64,000 nucleotides of DNA from NCBI GenBank assembly GCA_963696665.1, contig CAVOLE010000013.1:62001-126000 (forward strand), in the 5' to 3' direction. Shown one piece after another: positions 1-8,447 of the stretch. A model generated the notes under the pieces. It was not told where the DNA came from. It saw only the letters and a program-made list of their open reading frames with translations, and ran no database searches. The position numbers and the translations under genes were made by a program. The stretch's first letter is position 1, and every line of letters begins with the position of its first letter. Source of the stretch: Roseiarcus sp963696665 (GTDB taxonomy: Bacteria > Pseudomonadota > Alphaproteobacteria > Rhizobiales > Beijerinckiaceae).

Positions 1-358
1 AGACGCCGCGACAAGCGAGATACACGTTGTCGAGCACGGTGAGGCCGGGGAAAAGCGCCGATATCTGGTAGGTCCGACGCAGACCCCGGCGAATGCGCTC
101 GTAAGGAGGGAAGAACGTAACGTCTTCGCCGAAGAAGCGAATTGTTCCCGAGGATGGGGGAAAGTCGCCGGTGATGCAGTTGAACAGCGTCGTCTTGCCG
201 GCGCCGTTCGAGCCGAGGACGGCGCGCCGTTCGCCCGGCCGCACCGTGAGCGAGATGTCGGTCAGGGCGGCAAGAGCGCCAAACAGACGTGTCACGCCGC
301 GCAGCTCGAGCGCGTTGGCGGAGCCGACCGTGGAGAGGCGCTGCGCGACGCTATCCAT
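1..358 (-). CDS. livG: LivG-type ABC transporter ATP-binding protein (3' end outside window)
   Basis: This is the N-terminal part (119 codons visible) of an ABC ATPase of the branched-chain amino acid/aromatic acid (HAAT) type. The translation begins MDSVAQRLSTVG and reads into a Walker A motif GSNGAGKTT at about residues 49-57, followed by the Q-loop region RRTYQISALFPGLTV typical of LivG. It runs off the left edge before the signature motif and Walker B. The ATG overlaps the livM stop by 8 bases (ATGGATAG), which indicates translational coupling. It would energise import by LivHM and the binding protein at 3547-4797. A livF partner would be expected just outside the window. Confidence 0.88.
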   Translation of the reverse strand, partial: MDSVAQRLSTVGSANALELRGVTRLFGALAALTDISLTVRPGERRAVLGSNGAGKTTLFNCITGDFPPSSGTIRFFGEDVTFFPPYERIRRGLRRTYQISALFPGLTVLDNVYLACRGV

Positions 359-1421
359 GCCCGCCGCCTGTCGATTGCGTGCGCTGCGAGCCGGGTCGCG
401 TGCGAGTGCGCCAGCGCGCCCACAGGCCAATGATCCCGTCAGGTGAGAAAAAGACGATCGCCAGGAACCCGAGTCCGATCAAGAGGCGAAATCGGTTGCC
501 GTCGAGGCCGAACGCAACCAGGATGTCGAGCGCGAATGTCTTGAGCACTGCATAGATCAGAGCGCCGATGAACGCGCCGATAGGATTGCCGATCCCGCCA
601 ACGACAGCGATGACCAGGATGTCGATCGCCGCCGAAACGCTGACCGTCCCCGGCGCGATTTCGCCATAGCTCCAGACCAGGAGAATGCCGCCAAGCGCCG
701 CGATCAGCGCCGCGAACACATAGGCCGCCACGCGATGGGCGTTGACGTTGAACCCGAGCGCGGCCATTCGCCGCGGGTTATCGCGGATGCCCTGGAGCGC
801 AAGGCCGAAGGGCGCTCGAGCGACATAGGAAACCGCGAGCCAACATAAGAAGGCGACGCCGAGCTCGAGATAGTAGGAAGGTATTGCGTTGTGCCAGTCG
901 ACGCCCAGAAACACTGGCGTCGGAATGCCGTCGATGCCGGTGTGGCCGTCGAAGATCGCGTAGTTCTCGTTGGTGAAGTAGTAAAACGCCGCCGCGATGG
1001 CGAGCGTGATCATGATGGTGTAGATCCCCGCTGTGCGCACCGAGAGTGCGCCGACAATGGCGCCGACGACCATGGCGAGGATGAGAGCCGCCGGAACCGC
1101 CAGCCACCAGGGCCAGCCAATTCCGCCTGGCATCCCGTTCGTGCCGAGGATCGCGACCACGTAGCCGGCGAAGCCCGCGATCGTCATCTGCGCAAGGCTC
1201 ACCATGCCGCCATAGCCGGCGAGGAACATCAGGCTCAGCGCGATCGTGCCAAGCATGTACGACCAGCCGAAGATCTGAGTGAGCACGAAACTGCTCGCGA
1301 GTGCGGGCATGATCACGATGATGACGCCAACAAGGACTGCGGCCGGATTGACGTTCTGCAGCCACGTGGGCTGCAGGGCAGCCCCGGATGCGCCTCTTGC
1401 GCGGCTTTCGGCGAGAGCCAT
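351..1421 (-). CDS. livM: LivM-type ABC transporter permease
   Basis: A 356-residue polytopic membrane protein of the LivM family. I chose the ATG giving MALAESRARG because it lies two bases after the livH stop; the same frame stays open much further upstream but that part is non-membrane, arginine-rich shadow sequence. About ten hydrophobic segments are visible, with family landmarks GYGGMVSLAQMTIAGFAGY near residue 60 and GGIGNPIGAFIGA near residue 270. It forms the channel with LivH. The substrate cannot be read from the permease; the neighbouring cupin suggests an aromatic compound rather than an amino acid (inference). Confidence 0.9.
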   Translation of the reverse strand: MALAESRARGASGAALQPTWLQNVNPAAVLVGVIIVIMPALASSFVLTQIFGWSYMLGTIALSLMFLAGYGGMVSLAQMTIAGFAGYVVAILGTNGMPGGIGWPWWLAVPAALILAMVVGAIVGALSVRTAGIYTIMITLAIAAAFYYFTNENYAIFDGHTGIDGIPTPVFLGVDWHNAIPSYYLELGVAFLCWLAVSYVARAPFGLALQGIRDNPRRMAALGFNVNAHRVAAYVFAALIAALGGILLVWSYGEIAPGTVSVSAAIDILVIAVVGGIGNPIGAFIGALIYAVLKTFALDILVAFGLDGNRFRLLIGLGFLAIVFFSPDGIIGLWARWRTRTRPGSQRTQSTGGGHG

Positions 1422-1423
1422 GG

Positions 1424-2434
1424 CTAGCGCCCCGCCAAGAGCCCCTGCGGCCGCACGGCCAGCACGAGCACCATGATCAGGAAGGTGAGAACGATCGCGT
1501 AGGTCGGGAAATAAGCAAGCCCGATCTGCTCGGCGAGGCCGATGATGACCGCGCCCAGCGCCGCCCCAGGAATCGAGCCCATGCCGCCGACGATGACCAC
1601 GATCAACGAGGCGAGCAGGAAGCGCGTGTCTTCGCCTGGAGACAGCGATTGGAAGGTTCCGCCGACCACGCCCGCCATGCCGGCAAGCCCGGCGCCGAAG
1701 GCGAATACGGTGACGAAAACGAGCTGTATCGGCACGCCCATTGCGGAAAGCATATCGCGGTCGTCGACCCCGGCGCGGACGATCATGCCAATCCGGGTGC
1801 GGTTCAACACGAGCCACATCCCGAGGCCAATCACCACCGAGGCCAAGAAAATGACCAGCCGGACGATCGGATAGGACAGATAGACCGCCTCGCCCGAGGA
1901 CCTGACCGCAGTGATCAGCGGCAACTCCATCGGCCCGCGAAGCCATGTCGGCGTTTGAATTTGCCACGAATTCCCGCCGAACCCCCACAGCATGAGGTCG
2001 GCGAGCACGATTGAAATCCCAATCGTCACGAGCGTCTGGCGAAGATCCTGCCCCTCCATCCGACGGAAGACGGCGACTTGAAGAATAACGCCAAGGAGAG
2101 CCGCGACAACGAAAGCCGCGACAAAGCCGAACAGCCATGAGCCCGTGGCGTCGACTGCAAGGTAACCGAAATAGCCGCCGAGAAGGTAGATCGAGCCATG
2201 CGCCAGATTGACGTTGCGCATGAGGCCGAAGATCAGCGTGAAGCCGCTGGCGACGAGGAAATAGAGGCCGCCTAGCGTGATCCCGTTGAGCGCGGCGTTG
2301 AGGAAGAGCTTCTTTCTACCAAAGATCGCCTCGAAGCCAGAGGACCAAGGCGCAAAAACCAGCCAAATCAACGCAATCACCAGAACTGCGATGATCATGG
2401 ACCAAATCGGACGACGCCCAACGAAGCCGTTCAT
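1424..2434 (-). CDS. livH: LivH-type ABC transporter permease
   Basis: A 336-residue LivH-family inner-membrane permease. Recognisable landmarks are NGITLGGLYFLVASGFTLIFG near residue 50, the LMRNVNLAHGSIYLLGGYFGY segment, and VVGGMGSIPGAALGAVIIGL near residue 285, the cytoplasmic loop that contacts the ATPase. It precedes livM by two bases, so the two are co-translated. A gap of about 180 bases separates it from the upstream AraC gene on the same strand, so it could have its own promoter or be read through from the regulator. Confidence 0.92.
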   Translation of the reverse strand: MNGFVGRRPIWSMIIAVLVIALIWLVFAPWSSGFEAIFGRKKLFLNAALNGITLGGLYFLVASGFTLIFGLMRNVNLAHGSIYLLGGYFGYLAVDATGSWLFGFVAAFVVAALLGVILQVAVFRRMEGQDLRQTLVTIGISIVLADLMLWGFGGNSWQIQTPTWLRGPMELPLITAVRSSGEAVYLSYPIVRLVIFLASVVIGLGMWLVLNRTRIGMIVRAGVDDRDMLSAMGVPIQLVFVTVFAFGAGLAGMAGVVGGTFQSLSPGEDTRFLLASLIVVIVGGMGSIPGAALGAVIIGLAEQIGLAYFPTYAIVLTFLIMVLVLAVRPQGLLAGR

Positions 2435-2616
2435 CGGCAGCTCTTCGAGGAACGCACTGGCGATCGAGCCGCCGCGCCATGAAGCGACGGCCGCGCTTTC
2501 GCGAACTCCCCGGTCATAGCGAAGCTATCCTCCCATTGTAACGTCCGGCCATTCTATCCGCTTTCGGCCGCGCGCGTTTGATCGACAGTATGATTTCGCG
2601 TCTCGCCCACGCGTCG

Positions 2617-3435
2617 CTAGAGCACATGGGCGACCCGGCGATATTGCGTCGGCGCCATGCCCACATTGGCGGCGAAGAAGCGGGTGAAGCCGCTTTGCGA
2701 CGAGAAACCCAGATCGTAGCCGACATCGGCGACTGAAATCTCGCTGCCCACAAGCCGATCGATCGCCTGCTCCATGAGCAGGGTGTTGACATAGAGGTTT
2801 GGCGTGAGCCCGGTCTGCGTTCGAAACAATTTGTAGAAGTGAGGGCGCGACAGACCCGCGCCGCGCGCGACCGCGTCGAGCTCGATGTCAGCCCCGAGCG
2901 ACTGCTCCATCAGCCGCATCGACTTGCGCACGCGAAAATCGATGACCTGGCCGGGCGCACAGGCGCCCCCGCCCTGGTCCATTTGGCGCCAACTCTCCTC
3001 AGAGCAGGCGTCAATCAGGCTGCGCAGCTCATAATCGAGGCCCGTGACGCGCCCACCAGCGTAGACGAGAGCCGAAACGCGCCGAATCTGCGCGTCAAGC
3101 GCCGACGTTCGGGCGAATTGGGAGCGACCGAACCTAAGGCGCGGCGCGTCGACACCATCTCCGAACCAATCGGGATTGACGTAAAGGACGAAGAACGTCG
3201 CGCCGTCGTTAAGGTCCGTTGGAACAAAGTTATGCGGCTCCCATGGGCTGACCGCGACAACAGACGCGTTGGTCGCTCGGCGGGGAATCCCTGAAACGAG
3301 CACGCCGCCGTCCTCACCTGACAGATGAAAGATGAGGTGACCCTCGCGGTGCGCATGGATGTTGAAGGGGCGGTTCAGTTTGTAGATCGTCGCGCGGCCA
3401 AATCTCCCGTGAACGGCCGCGACGGCCCGGCTCAT
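2617..3435 (-). CDS. AraC family transcriptional regulator
   Basis: A 272-residue regulator with an N-terminal cupin-like sensing region (HAHREGHLIFHLSGEDGGV, then VSPWEPHNF) and a C-terminal AraC double helix-turn-helix. The latter is seen in LDAVARGAGLSRPHFYKLFRTQ and ISVADVGYDLGFSSQSGFTRFF, followed by the usual PTQYRR. The start giving MSRAVAAVHG is preferred because GGGAGGAG lies 6 bases upstream; the frame is open a further 15 codons without a ribosome site. It lies between the binding protein gene and livH on the same strand, so it is probably the local regulator of the uptake/dioxygenase genes (inference). Confidence 0.9.
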   Translation of the reverse strand: MSRAVAAVHGRFGRATIYKLNRPFNIHAHREGHLIFHLSGEDGGVLVSGIPRRATNASVVAVSPWEPHNFVPTDLNDGATFFVLYVNPDWFGDGVDAPRLRFGRSQFARTSALDAQIRRVSALVYAGGRVTGLDYELRSLIDACSEESWRQMDQGGGACAPGQVIDFRVRKSMRLMEQSLGADIELDAVARGAGLSRPHFYKLFRTQTGLTPNLYVNTLLMEQAIDRLVGSEISVADVGYDLGFSSQSGFTRFFAANVGMAPTQYRRVAHVL

Positions 3436-3546
3436 CTCTGCTCCTCCCGGATTTGTCGCGTGATTTACGACAAGGTCCAACAGTCCGAGAGCTTTTGCAA
3501 GAGCCGATAGGCCGGGCGGCTTTCGGCCGCCCGGTCACGCAGGAAA

Positions 3547-4797
3547 TCAATACTTCTTGCACTCCGGATTTGTCCGGCTCGGCGGCCCGATCTTCGCGAA
3601 CACGTTCCTTGGATAGCCGAGCGTCTGGTGGACGTTGGGAATGACCTTGACGACCTTGCTGACGAGGCCGCCTTTTCCATCCTCGACAACCTCGGTGACG
3701 AAATTCGTCCCGATCGCCTGGCGGTCCTCATCGAGGCTAATTTTGCCATTGGGCGCGTCGATCGTCAGTGCGGCCATCGTAGCCTTGAGTTTCGACTGGT
3801 TATCGCTGAGGTCGCCGTTGACCTTATTGAGCGACTCGAACAGCGCCATGGCCGCGTCATAGTAGTTGGTCGCCAGCAGTCCGGGACTGGGCAGGCGCTT
3901 ATCGGCCGGGGTCGATTCCTGGTAGAGCTTCACGAACGCCTTCCAGCCCGGATCGTCCCAGGTGTCGGCCATCCCGCTGGACGCGATCGTGCCGATCATG
4001 GCCTTCTTTGCGTCGCCCTTGGCCGACAGCACGGTCTGGTCGACCATGATCGAACCGCCGAGAAGGTGCGCCTTGCCGCCAGCCTGCTGATACTGGTTGA
4101 GGAAATTGACCGCGTCGGCGCCGCCAAGGCCAAGGTAGACGGCGTCGACATCGTCCGGCAACGCCGCGATTGTCGAAGCGAAGTCCTTCGTTCCGAGCGG
4201 CACCCACTGCCGGCTCGTGACCTGCCCGCCGAGAGCGCAGAATTCGAGAACGAGACCGTAGACCTGCGTGTAGACGAAGGAATAGTCTTCGCCAACCGTC
4301 GCGATCTTCCGGTAGCCCTTGTTGTTGTAGGCGTAGTCGCCGAGTCCGGCGGACCATTGCGCCCCGTCCATGTTCCAGCGGAAGAAATTGGGCGACGGAT
4401 CGGGGAAGGTCGTCTCCTGCGCCCCGGAGGCGGCGTTGATGAAGGTCAGCTCGGGATGGGTCTTGGAGAAATTCTTGACCGCAATGCCTTCGTCGCCCGA
4501 GAGGGGCGAGAGAAGGATCTGCACGTGGTCCTGCTCGATAAGCTTCTTCACCGCGCGCACCGCGGAATTGGGCGTCGCGTCGGTCGAAGCGATGACGAAT
4601 TCGAGCTCCTTGCCGCCCGCCTTGCCGCCGTATTTCTTCACGGCGGCATTGAGCCCGGCGATGCCGTCGATGCCCAGTATGGTGTAAGTGCCTTCGAGCG
4701 TCGCGGTGACGCCGACCTTGATCTTGTCCTGCGCCCACGCCGCGCTCGATAGCAAAATGCTGGCGAGCGCCGCAGCGCGGATTCCACCCTTTAACAT
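3547..4797 (-). CDS. ABC transporter substrate-binding protein (Peripla_BP_6/LivK-like)
   Basis: A 416-residue periplasmic type I binding protein. The N-terminus MLKGGIRAAALASILLSSAAWAQ is a signal peptide cut after AWA; the mature chain starts DKIKVGVTATLEGTYTILG. The start has an excellent ribosome site, GGGAGGAAAC, about 4 bases before ATG. The type I fold is suggested by LLSPLSGDEGIAVKNF and the INAASGAQETTFPDPSPNFFRW hinge segment. It should deliver ligand to LivHMG. Sequences of this subgroup include binders of aromatic acids and amides; the ligand here is unknown, and the upstream cupin dioxygenase points to an aromatic ketone or acid (inference). Confidence 0.9.
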   Translation of the reverse strand: MLKGGIRAAALASILLSSAAWAQDKIKVGVTATLEGTYTILGIDGIAGLNAAVKKYGGKAGGKELEFVIASTDATPNSAVRAVKKLIEQDHVQILLSPLSGDEGIAVKNFSKTHPELTFINAASGAQETTFPDPSPNFFRWNMDGAQWSAGLGDYAYNNKGYRKIATVGEDYSFVYTQVYGLVLEFCALGGQVTSRQWVPLGTKDFASTIAALPDDVDAVYLGLGGADAVNFLNQYQQAGGKAHLLGGSIMVDQTVLSAKGDAKKAMIGTIASSGMADTWDDPGWKAFVKLYQESTPADKRLPSPGLLATNYYDAAMALFESLNKVNGDLSDNQSKLKATMAALTIDAPNGKISLDEDRQAIGTNFVTEVVEDGKGGLVSKVVKVIPNVHQTLGYPRNVFAKIGPPSRTNPECKKY

Positions 4798-5063
4798 CAC
4801 CGTTTCCTCCCAACTCCACCTTTTGTTTCCCTGGCGCGGCGGGTGAACGCTTGGCTCACGTTCGCCATCACCCGCGACGCAGCCTCCCATCGAATCGCAT
4901 GGGCGTCAGCGGCGCGCTAAGCGCACAATAGTGAAGCGGAATATGCTCGACTTTACAAGCAGTCTGTTTTTTGCGCGTGACGCGCGGCGGCAATTTTAAC
5001 TGTAACCGGCGACCAACCGACGCCCCTCGATGGCTTCAGGGTTTGCGAGAAGCCCTTGGCGGT

Positions 5064-5597
5064 TCACCGGATAAACTGGTTCACGAAATCCGCGCCAAGA
5101 CCCACTTCGGCGAAATGCTTCCGGCACATGTCGATCTTCGTGAAGACGTCCTCGTACCCGACCGCCTTGCCCCACGGGTCGACATAGTACATGACGCCAT
5201 TCACCTGGAAATACGTGATCATCTCCTCGACGCCCTCGGGAACAACAAGCGTATGAGTTTCGCCCGGAGGCTCGAACACGTAAGACCCTTCCTCCGCGAC
5301 CCAATCGTGCTCCAGGTAGCGCCAGCGTCCCTTGAGAACGAGGCCATGGACGGCGTTTGGATGCCGGTGGCGCGAGAGCACGCCTGCGCGGCGCACGCGT
5401 AACAGATTCATCCAGTAGCCGGTCGATCGGTTGAGGCATAGGGGGCGAAACCAAACATTGTCCGCCTGGGGAACCCACATCCGATCGTCGTCTGGAATGG
5501 CGCGCGGAATCACGATCTCCGACAGGGCGTCGGCGGGAAAGGGAAGCTGGTACGGGAGGAGCGCGTCGTCGGCCGCGGCGTTGTCCATGATTGTCAC
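5064..5597 (-). CDS. Cupin protein of the 2,4'-dihydroxyacetophenone dioxygenase family
   Basis: A 177-residue single-domain cupin. Cupin motif 1 is visible as SRHRHPNAVHGLVLKGRWRY (two His plus a third near residue 85) and motif 2 as GSYVFEPPGETHTLVVP with the metal-binding His in ETHTL. Length and layout match 2,4'-dihydroxyacetophenone dioxygenase-like proteins, which use non-haem iron to cleave the C-C bond between carbonyl and hydroxymethyl carbons. The substrate assignment is by family resemblance only. It is the first gene of the minus-strand series that continues with the binding protein, AraC and livHMG. No second catabolic enzyme is in view, so the pathway is incomplete here. Confidence 0.8.
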   Translation of the reverse strand: MTIMDNAAADDALLPYQLPFPADALSEIVIPRAIPDDDRMWVPQADNVWFRPLCLNRSTGYWMNLLRVRRAGVLSRHRHPNAVHGLVLKGRWRYLEHDWVAEEGSYVFEPPGETHTLVVPEGVEEMITYFQVNGVMYYVDPWGKAVGYEDVFTKIDMCRKHFAEVGLGADFVNQFIR

Positions 5598-5668
5598 GCC
5601 TTCCTAAGTTGGCGGCGCCCGGCGCGCCCTGGCGTGTTGGACCATGTCCTTGCAGGGAAGCAAAGGGT

Positions 5669-5701
5669 AAAAAAGGAGGCCGCCGTGTCGCCACGGCGGC
5701 C
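5669..5701 (-). terminator. Rho-independent terminator, minus strand
   Basis: On the minus strand, GGCCGCCGTG and CACGGCGGCC form a perfect 10-bp stem with a 4-base loop, followed by TCCTTTTTT. This is a strong intrinsic terminator. It sits about 70 bases upstream of the cupin start on the same strand, so it either ends a small upstream transcript or acts as an attenuator for the cupin operon. Confidence 0.8.
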
Positions 5702-5790
5702 TTGAGTTTAGGGAGGAAACGCCCAAGGAGGGCATATGCGGCAGGTCATGCCGCACTGCAGCGATATGGTTGACGACATCCGACAGTGCA
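5669..5790 (-). ncRNA. Candidate small RNA or leader RNA ahead of the cupin gene
   Basis: Upstream of the terminator at 5669-5701, the minus strand carries a second hairpin (TGCGGCA/TGCCGCA, 5737-5755). Between the two hairpins lie two unpaired pyrimidine stretches containing CCTCC (about 5711-5732). Exposed CCUCC motifs that can pair with Shine-Dalgarno sequences, ending in an intrinsic terminator, are typical of trans-acting sRNAs of Alphaproteobacteria. The 5' end is not determined. The stretch also lies in an open frame beginning MKKALALSDVVNHIAAV (ATG at 5804), but no ribosome site precedes it, so a leader peptide is less likely. Confidence 0.35.
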
Positions 5791-5829
5791 AGAGCCTTCT
5801 TCATCCAAAACCCGGGGAGGCGCCTTGAT

Positions 5830-6309
5830 TGTTGCGCCATCCGGCTGCGGTCGATCAGCGGAGCGCCCTCGATTCTCTCATCCGCCCCAATGTTTTCAAT
5901 GGTTTGCGGCCGGGCGGGATGCGAATAAGCTCGAGGACGCGGCTGCTCCACAAATAACAGTTATTCGCAGTGGCGTAGCGAGGCGGCTGAATCGAGCGCG
6001 GTCGGACGCCGCCGGTTCGCTCGGCTAACCGAGGCCAACCTGCCCACCATCTATCTCGAGAAGGGCGATGTTTTCGGCCCTAAGGCTCACTCCCTTTTGA
6101 TCTTGAAAGGCGCTCGCGGCGTCCGCGACTTTCATTTTAGTTTTGCGGTCCCCGTCATTTCAGTGAGCTGCGACCACCCAGTTTAGTTCATCTTCAGGAA
6201 AACCGGTCGCTCCTGAACGCGGCGCTTGGTGGGCGGCCCGGGTAAATACACAGTATAATAGTTGCAATATATGGTTGCAGAGAAAAGGCGCCGGCTCTAC
6301 GCTGGCAAG
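5830..6309. other. Intergenic region upstream of the LuxR gene
   Basis: No convincing gene. GC content falls towards the LuxR gene. A TATAAT box at 6254-6259 lies about 50 bases before the preferred LuxR start and is a plausible -10 element, but no good -35 is visible at the right distance, so activator dependence is possible. Confidence 0.4.
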
Positions 6310-7065
6310 ATGGAAAATTTTAGCGTCGGCCCCGCCGCGATGAAACTAACCCACAAGATTCTCGGGCATACGACCGATAGTTTTCTTGATATCTTGAGGC
6401 AATTAACAACAGAGCTCGGCGTCTCCAATATTGCATACGTTCGCATGGCGGCGAACAAGAGCACGGATTCAAATCTTTTGACAGCTGGCGAGACAACCTA
6501 TCCGAGGGAATGGATGCGGCGTTATTTCGCCAAGCAGTACTTCTTAATAGACCCAATTCTCAAGTTCGCCGACTCATCGCCATCCTATTTTGACTGGGCA
6601 GATGTGACAAGCGAAAGCCCTGCGGTAAGAGAATTTTTCTCCGACGCTATCCGTTACAATATTGGTAGCAATGGAATCTCGATCCCCATCCGAAATCGAA
6701 AGAACTCCCAAGCCATAGTCTCGTTTACCAGCGACATGTCGAGGCCAGATTGGGAGATATTTAAAGAATCAAGCATGGATAAGCTTCATCATATGTCAGC
6801 TCTAATTGACTCTGCGGCAATGACAGGCCTGAAGTTTGAAGATGTCCCAGATGTCAAGCTCTCTCTTCGTGAAGAACAATGCCTCATGTGGGCGGCGCGA
6901 GGAAAGACATATGAGGAAATCGGGGAGATAACGAATTTAAGCTTCTATAGCGTGAGAAGTCATCTGGATTTGGCGCGTCATAAGCTGCGCGGCGCAAATC
7001 TAACCCACGCGGTCGCGATCGCGCTCGCCCTCGGCGTAATTCCTGCGATAGTAATGAGGACCTAG
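6310..7065 (+). CDS. LuxR family regulator with autoinducer-binding domain (no luxI nearby)
   Basis: About 251 residues. The N-terminal half resembles the acyl-homoserine-lactone-binding domain: the W and Y in REWMRRYFAKQYFLIDPI, the DP pair, the W in YFDWAD and the G in SNGISIPI occupy the usual ligand-pocket positions. The C-terminus is a GerE-type helix-turn-helix (LSLREEQCLMWAARGKTYEEIG through LTHAVAIALALG). The frame is open upstream, with a TTG at 6262 and an ATG at 6271; I prefer the ATG at 6310 because a TATAAT lies at 6254. Codon use and GC are lower than neighbours, which suggests horizontal acquisition. No synthase gene is in the window, so this is a LuxR solo. Confidence 0.82.
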   Translation: MENFSVGPAAMKLTHKILGHTTDSFLDILRQLTTELGVSNIAYVRMAANKSTDSNLLTAGETTYPREWMRRYFAKQYFLIDPILKFADSSPSYFDWADVTSESPAVREFFSDAIRYNIGSNGISIPIRNRKNSQAIVSFTSDMSRPDWEIFKESSMDKLHHMSALIDSAAMTGLKFEDVPDVKLSLREEQCLMWAARGKTYEEIGEITNLSFYSVRSHLDLARHKLRGANLTHAVAIALALGVIPAIVMRT

Positions 7066-7249
7066 TCGTTGAGCGAGATTGCTCCGCATCCGGAGCGGCT
7101 CGTGGGGTCGATCTTGCGCTCCGATCTTGCGTGAGCGCTGGAAGCCAAACCATTCAAGGCTTGGGAATCCAACGAGGATCCATGAGCCAGCTGCTACTCT
7201 GAGACTGCGAGCATCGACAAGGCGGAGATATGCTCAGAAGGTAAGGCGC

Positions 7250-7519
7250 TCAGAGATCGGACTGGCTGAATGGCCAAGGCGGACGAGCCGCTCGAGATAC
7301 GACCGGCGGCAAGATGGCTTCTCGGTCCGGTTCGACTCGTTTCCTTCCCTTCGCTTTCAGCGCCTGCAAAACGTCTTGGGCTGCCCCCAAAACATCGGGC
7401 TCCAAGTCGTACTCAAGGCAAATATGAACCATGATTTCTGCGAATTGGTCGGCAACACTGGGCGGCCCAGGATCGACATAGCCATTCGCAATATATGGAC
7501 CCGTCTTGAAACGCAGCAT
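7250..7519 (-). CDS. Small hypothetical protein
   Basis: A possible 89-residue protein beginning MLRFKTGPYIANGYVDPG. The central part (VADQFAEIMVHICLEYDLEPDVLGAAQDVLQALKAKG) looks like a natural amphipathic helix-rich protein rather than arginine-rich shadow translation, and nothing better competes on the opposite strand. A weak GAGG precedes the ATG. I do not recognise a family. It lies alone between the LuxR solo and the copper locus. Confidence 0.35.
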   Translation of the reverse strand: MLRFKTGPYIANGYVDPGPPSVADQFAEIMVHICLEYDLEPDVLGAAQDVLQALKAKGRKRVEPDREAILPPVVSRAARPPWPFSQSDL

Positions 7520-7917
7520 CAGGCAGCCTCGCGGAGTTGTCGCTGGGATGAACTTAGCCCACGCGAGAGCAGATGAGCGTCGAGGCCGAGGACCCTCCTC
7601 GACGCCGTCCGACCCGCCATCACATGGTAGTCACAAACATATCTCCAATATTTACATGATGACATCCGCCAAATAACATTTTTATTTCTGTAATCAATCT
7701 ACCGTGTCAGAAAATTATTACCCTAATACACTTTAACCAACTAAGGACATACATTAAGACTTCAGCACTCCCCTGGCAAGGCGCAAATGTGCTTAGAACA
7801 AAACAAGATCAGATTTCCGGCAGGCTCGGAGCGACTGCGGGCGCATCGTCCGCAGCGGAAATAATTGCGTTCTCGCCTCCGTTCGATTACCGAATGCGAG
7901 CATCGGAGGGAGTATTG
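7520..7917. other. AT-rich intergenic region before the copper locus
   Basis: Bases about 7620-7790 are markedly AT-rich compared with the rest of the window and hold no gene. They probably contain the promoter of the copper series starting at 7918. The same frame as the DUF2946 gene is open back to 7789, but the translation there is not protein-like. Confidence 0.45.
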
Positions 7918-8382
7918 GTGAGCCTCGGGCGCCAGACATTTGCGCTTGGGAGACGGCGCGCAAAGCGCCGTCTGGCGTCGCTCCGGTCTACGCTTCCCGC
8001 AATCCTCGTCGCGCTTTCGCTGATCGTTCAGCTTTTCGCCGCCGCCACGCCGCCGGCTTTGGTCGCGCCCGCTTTCGCCGGCGCCGATGACGCTGCGATC
8101 GCCGCCGAGCTCAAAGCGCTGTTTGGCGACACGGCGGGACTCTGCGCCCACGTCAACGATCAGGGCGCGCCTGGCAAGCACGGCCCCTGCCATTGTTGCG
8201 ATCAGTGTCCGCTCTGCCGCTTCGCCGCTCAGGCCGTCGCGTTCGTCCCACCTGATCTGCCGGCGTTGCCGGAGGGGCTCGACAGCGACGCGCATGCGAT
8301 CCGCGCGCCGCCTGGCCGCGAGGTTCTTGCCGCATATCCCGCCCAACCCAATCCCGCTCGGGCGCCTCCTCTCGCAGTCTGA
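7918..8382 (+). CDS. DUF2946 family protein, copper-locus associated
   Basis: A 154-residue protein. I place the start at the GTG preceded by GGAGGG (spacing about 8), giving VSLGRQTFALGRRRAKRR and then a hydrophobic signal/anchor (STLPAILVALSLIVQLFAAA). The mature part has the cysteine/histidine motif HGPCHCCDQCPLCRFA near residues 100-115, the hallmark of DUF2946 and a likely metal-binding site. DUF2946 genes often sit with copper uptake genes, as here: an outer-membrane-like protein, two CopC, PCuAC and CopD follow on the same strand. The biochemical role is unknown. Confidence 0.75.
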   Translation: MSLGRQTFALGRRRAKRRLASLRSTLPAILVALSLIVQLFAAATPPALVAPAFAGADDAAIAAELKALFGDTAGLCAHVNDQGAPGKHGPCHCCDQCPLCRFAAQAVAFVPPDLPALPEGLDSDAHAIRAPPGREVLAAYPAQPNPARAPPLAV

Positions 8383-8447
8383 CGATTGTCCGCCGTGCGC
8401 GTCCTTCGGCGCGCGCTCGCATTCCTTCAGACTCGAGGATTTTCCTT

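Noticed and set aside
351..2138. 595-codon frame as a fused LivHM permease
   Set aside because: The part upstream of 1421 is a shadow of livH in another frame; the two permeases are separate genes two bases apart.
3628..4752. Plus-strand open frame opposite the binding protein gene
   Set aside because: The minus-strand product has a signal peptide, strong ribosome site and a known fold; the opposite frame is a shadow.
5604..5951. 115-codon minus-strand open frame upstream of the cupin gene
   Set aside because: It runs through a strong terminator hairpin, has no ribosome site and no family; a leader RNA or sRNA explains the stretch better.
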